Positions 62,197 to 62,762 of a stretch of 62,762 bases of DNA are shown piece after piece (within the stretch, counting starts at the first letter, position 1; every line of letters begins with the position of its first letter). The position numbers and the translations under genes were made by a program. The stretch lies in NCBI RefSeq assembly GCF_001279585.1, contig NZ_LGEC01000005.1, forward strand, positions 1-62,762, read 5' to 3'. The notes beneath the pieces were generated by a model. It worked only from the letters and a program-made list of their open reading frames with translations. It was not told where the DNA came from and made no database searches. The DNA is from Nocardiopsis sp. NRRL B-16309. GTDB lineage: Bacteria; Actinomycetota; Actinomycetes; Streptosporangiales; Streptosporangiaceae.

Positions 62197-62214
62197 ATCA
62201 CTGCACTGAGTGAT
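62197..62214. promoter_or_regulatory. Inverted repeat before the collagen-like gene
   Basis: ATCACT-GCACTG-AGTGAT, a perfect 6-bp inverted repeat ending 14 bases before the start codon. It overlaps the expected leader and could block transcription or initiation. Confidence 0.4.
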
Positions 62215-62228
62215 TTCTTGGAGGGGTC

Positions 62229-62762
62229 ATGCCCAACGTCAATGCTCGAGCCCTGATTCGGTCGGCGGCTGTGTCCGCCGGAGTCGCGATCGCCGTCCCG
62301 TTCCTGTGGGGCGCGGCTCCCGCCGTCGCCCACACCGCGGAACACGACGCCGCGCCGCAGTCGATGAGCGCGGAGTCCGAGCAGCTGATCGCGGAGGCGC
62401 TTCGCGAGACCGTCGACGTCCAGGTGCCGCAGATCGATGTCCACGTGCCGCAGCCCTCGGCCGTGGAACGCGAGGTCCGGGAGCTGGAGGCGGACGCCTC
62501 GACCGCGAACTCCGGTGTGCCCGACTACGACGACGGTCACGATGGTGGCAACGGCCACGACGGCGGCGATGGTCATGACGGCGGTGCCGGCCACGACGGT
62601 CACGATGGCAAGGATGGCAAGGACGGCAAGGACGGCCACGACGGTCACGATGGCAAGGACGGGAAGGACGGGAAGGACGGCAAGGACGGGAAGGACGGCA
62701 AGGACGGGAAGGACGGCAAGGACGGGAAGGACGGCAAGGACGGGAAGGACGGCAAGGACGGG
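62229..62762 (+). CDS. Secreted collagen-like protein, cut by the window end
   Basis: 178 codons open to the edge. A signal peptide (about residues 1-34, core VSAGVAIAVPFLWGAAPAVA) is followed by an acidic spacer with DVQVPQIDVHVPQPS. From residue about 97, Gly-rich His/Asp repeats (DDGHDGGNGHDGGDGHDG) pass into uninterrupted Gly-Lys-Asp triplets from about residue 130 to the edge. Gly-X-Y periodicity with Lys-Asp pairs is what bacterial collagen-like triple helices use. GGAGG precedes ATG 62229. The true length and any C-terminal anchor lie outside. Confidence 0.82.
   Translation, partial: MPNVNARALIRSAAVSAGVAIAVPFLWGAAPAVAHTAEHDAAPQSMSAESEQLIAEALRETVDVQVPQIDVHVPQPSAVEREVRELEADASTANSGVPDYDDGHDGGNGHDGGDGHDGGAGHDGHDGKDGKDGKDGHDGHDGKDGKDGKDGKDGKDGKDGKDGKDGKDGKDGKDGKDG

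Overview
The window is chromosomal DNA of a very GC-rich actinomycete. BldD, mihF, a QcrCAB/CtaE respiratory block, PyrR with a pyr operon, GTG starts and many TANNNT-type leaderless promoters point to Actinomycetia. A PyrK plus class 1B PyrD pair and Streptomyces-like gene neighbourhoods suggest a Nocardiopsis/Streptosporangiales-type genome rather than Streptomyces itself; this assignment is inference. Nearly all of the window is core metabolism. I see no rRNA, tRNA, prophage, insertion sequence, transposase or CRISPR array.

Layout. 0.2-9.2 kb: PimB-like mannosyltransferase, two NlpC/P60 wall hydrolases, a NYN nuclease with a zinc-ribbon partner, a DnaQ/UvrC-like nuclease, rhomboid and an Lrp-type RAM protein. 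9.2-11.4 kb: a WhiJ/AbaA-type regulatory module (DUF397, XRE/DUF5753, ATPase) plus a small membrane protein. 11.5-18.1 kb: trpD, a degenerate receiver, then ctaE-qcrC-qcrA-qcrB. 19.0-26.9 kb: acyl-CoA synthetase, glucokinase, acyltransferase, esterase and a histidine kinase. 27.2-34.7 kb: molybdopterin oxidoreductase, DAHP synthase behind an aromatic leader peptide and attenuator, thiI, pfkA behind a DasR-type operator, a NarL-type regulator and a PASTA kinase. 35.4-38.9 kb: thiOSG under a TPP riboswitch, an Rv2175c-type DNA-binding protein and thiE. 39.0-44.1 kb: NmrA-type reductase, DUF418 protein, polyprenyl synthase, metF, GNAT. 44.4-61.2 kb: bldD, then pyrR-pyrB-pyrC-carA-carB-pyrK-pyrD-pyrF, mihF-gmk-rpoZ and coaBC-metK. 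61.3 kb to the end: a DUF11 surface protein and the start of a secreted collagen-like protein cut by the window edge.

Regulation is unusually legible. Visible elements are a TPP riboswitch, a PyrR-binding RNA loop over the pyrR ribosome binding site, a perfect CRP-type palindrome upstream of it, a BldD box on the bldD promoter, a DasR-type operator at pfkA, a peptide-coupled attenuator at the DAHP synthase gene, and at least eight promoters placing the start codon 6-7 bases after a TANNNT box.

The most unusual feature is a family of non-coding repeats at 1-235, 18.2-19.0 kb, 27.0-27.2 kb, 34.9-35.4 kb, 38.1-38.2 kb and 58.1-58.5 kb. They combine hairpins carrying an almost invariant loop, TCGTTCCTC, with degenerate tandem units of about 40 bp beginning CCCCCTGTGG. 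At one site the same loop sits on a completely different but perfectly paired stem, which argues that the fold is what is kept. Long open frames antisense to these and to the core genes are treated as GC-driven shadows.
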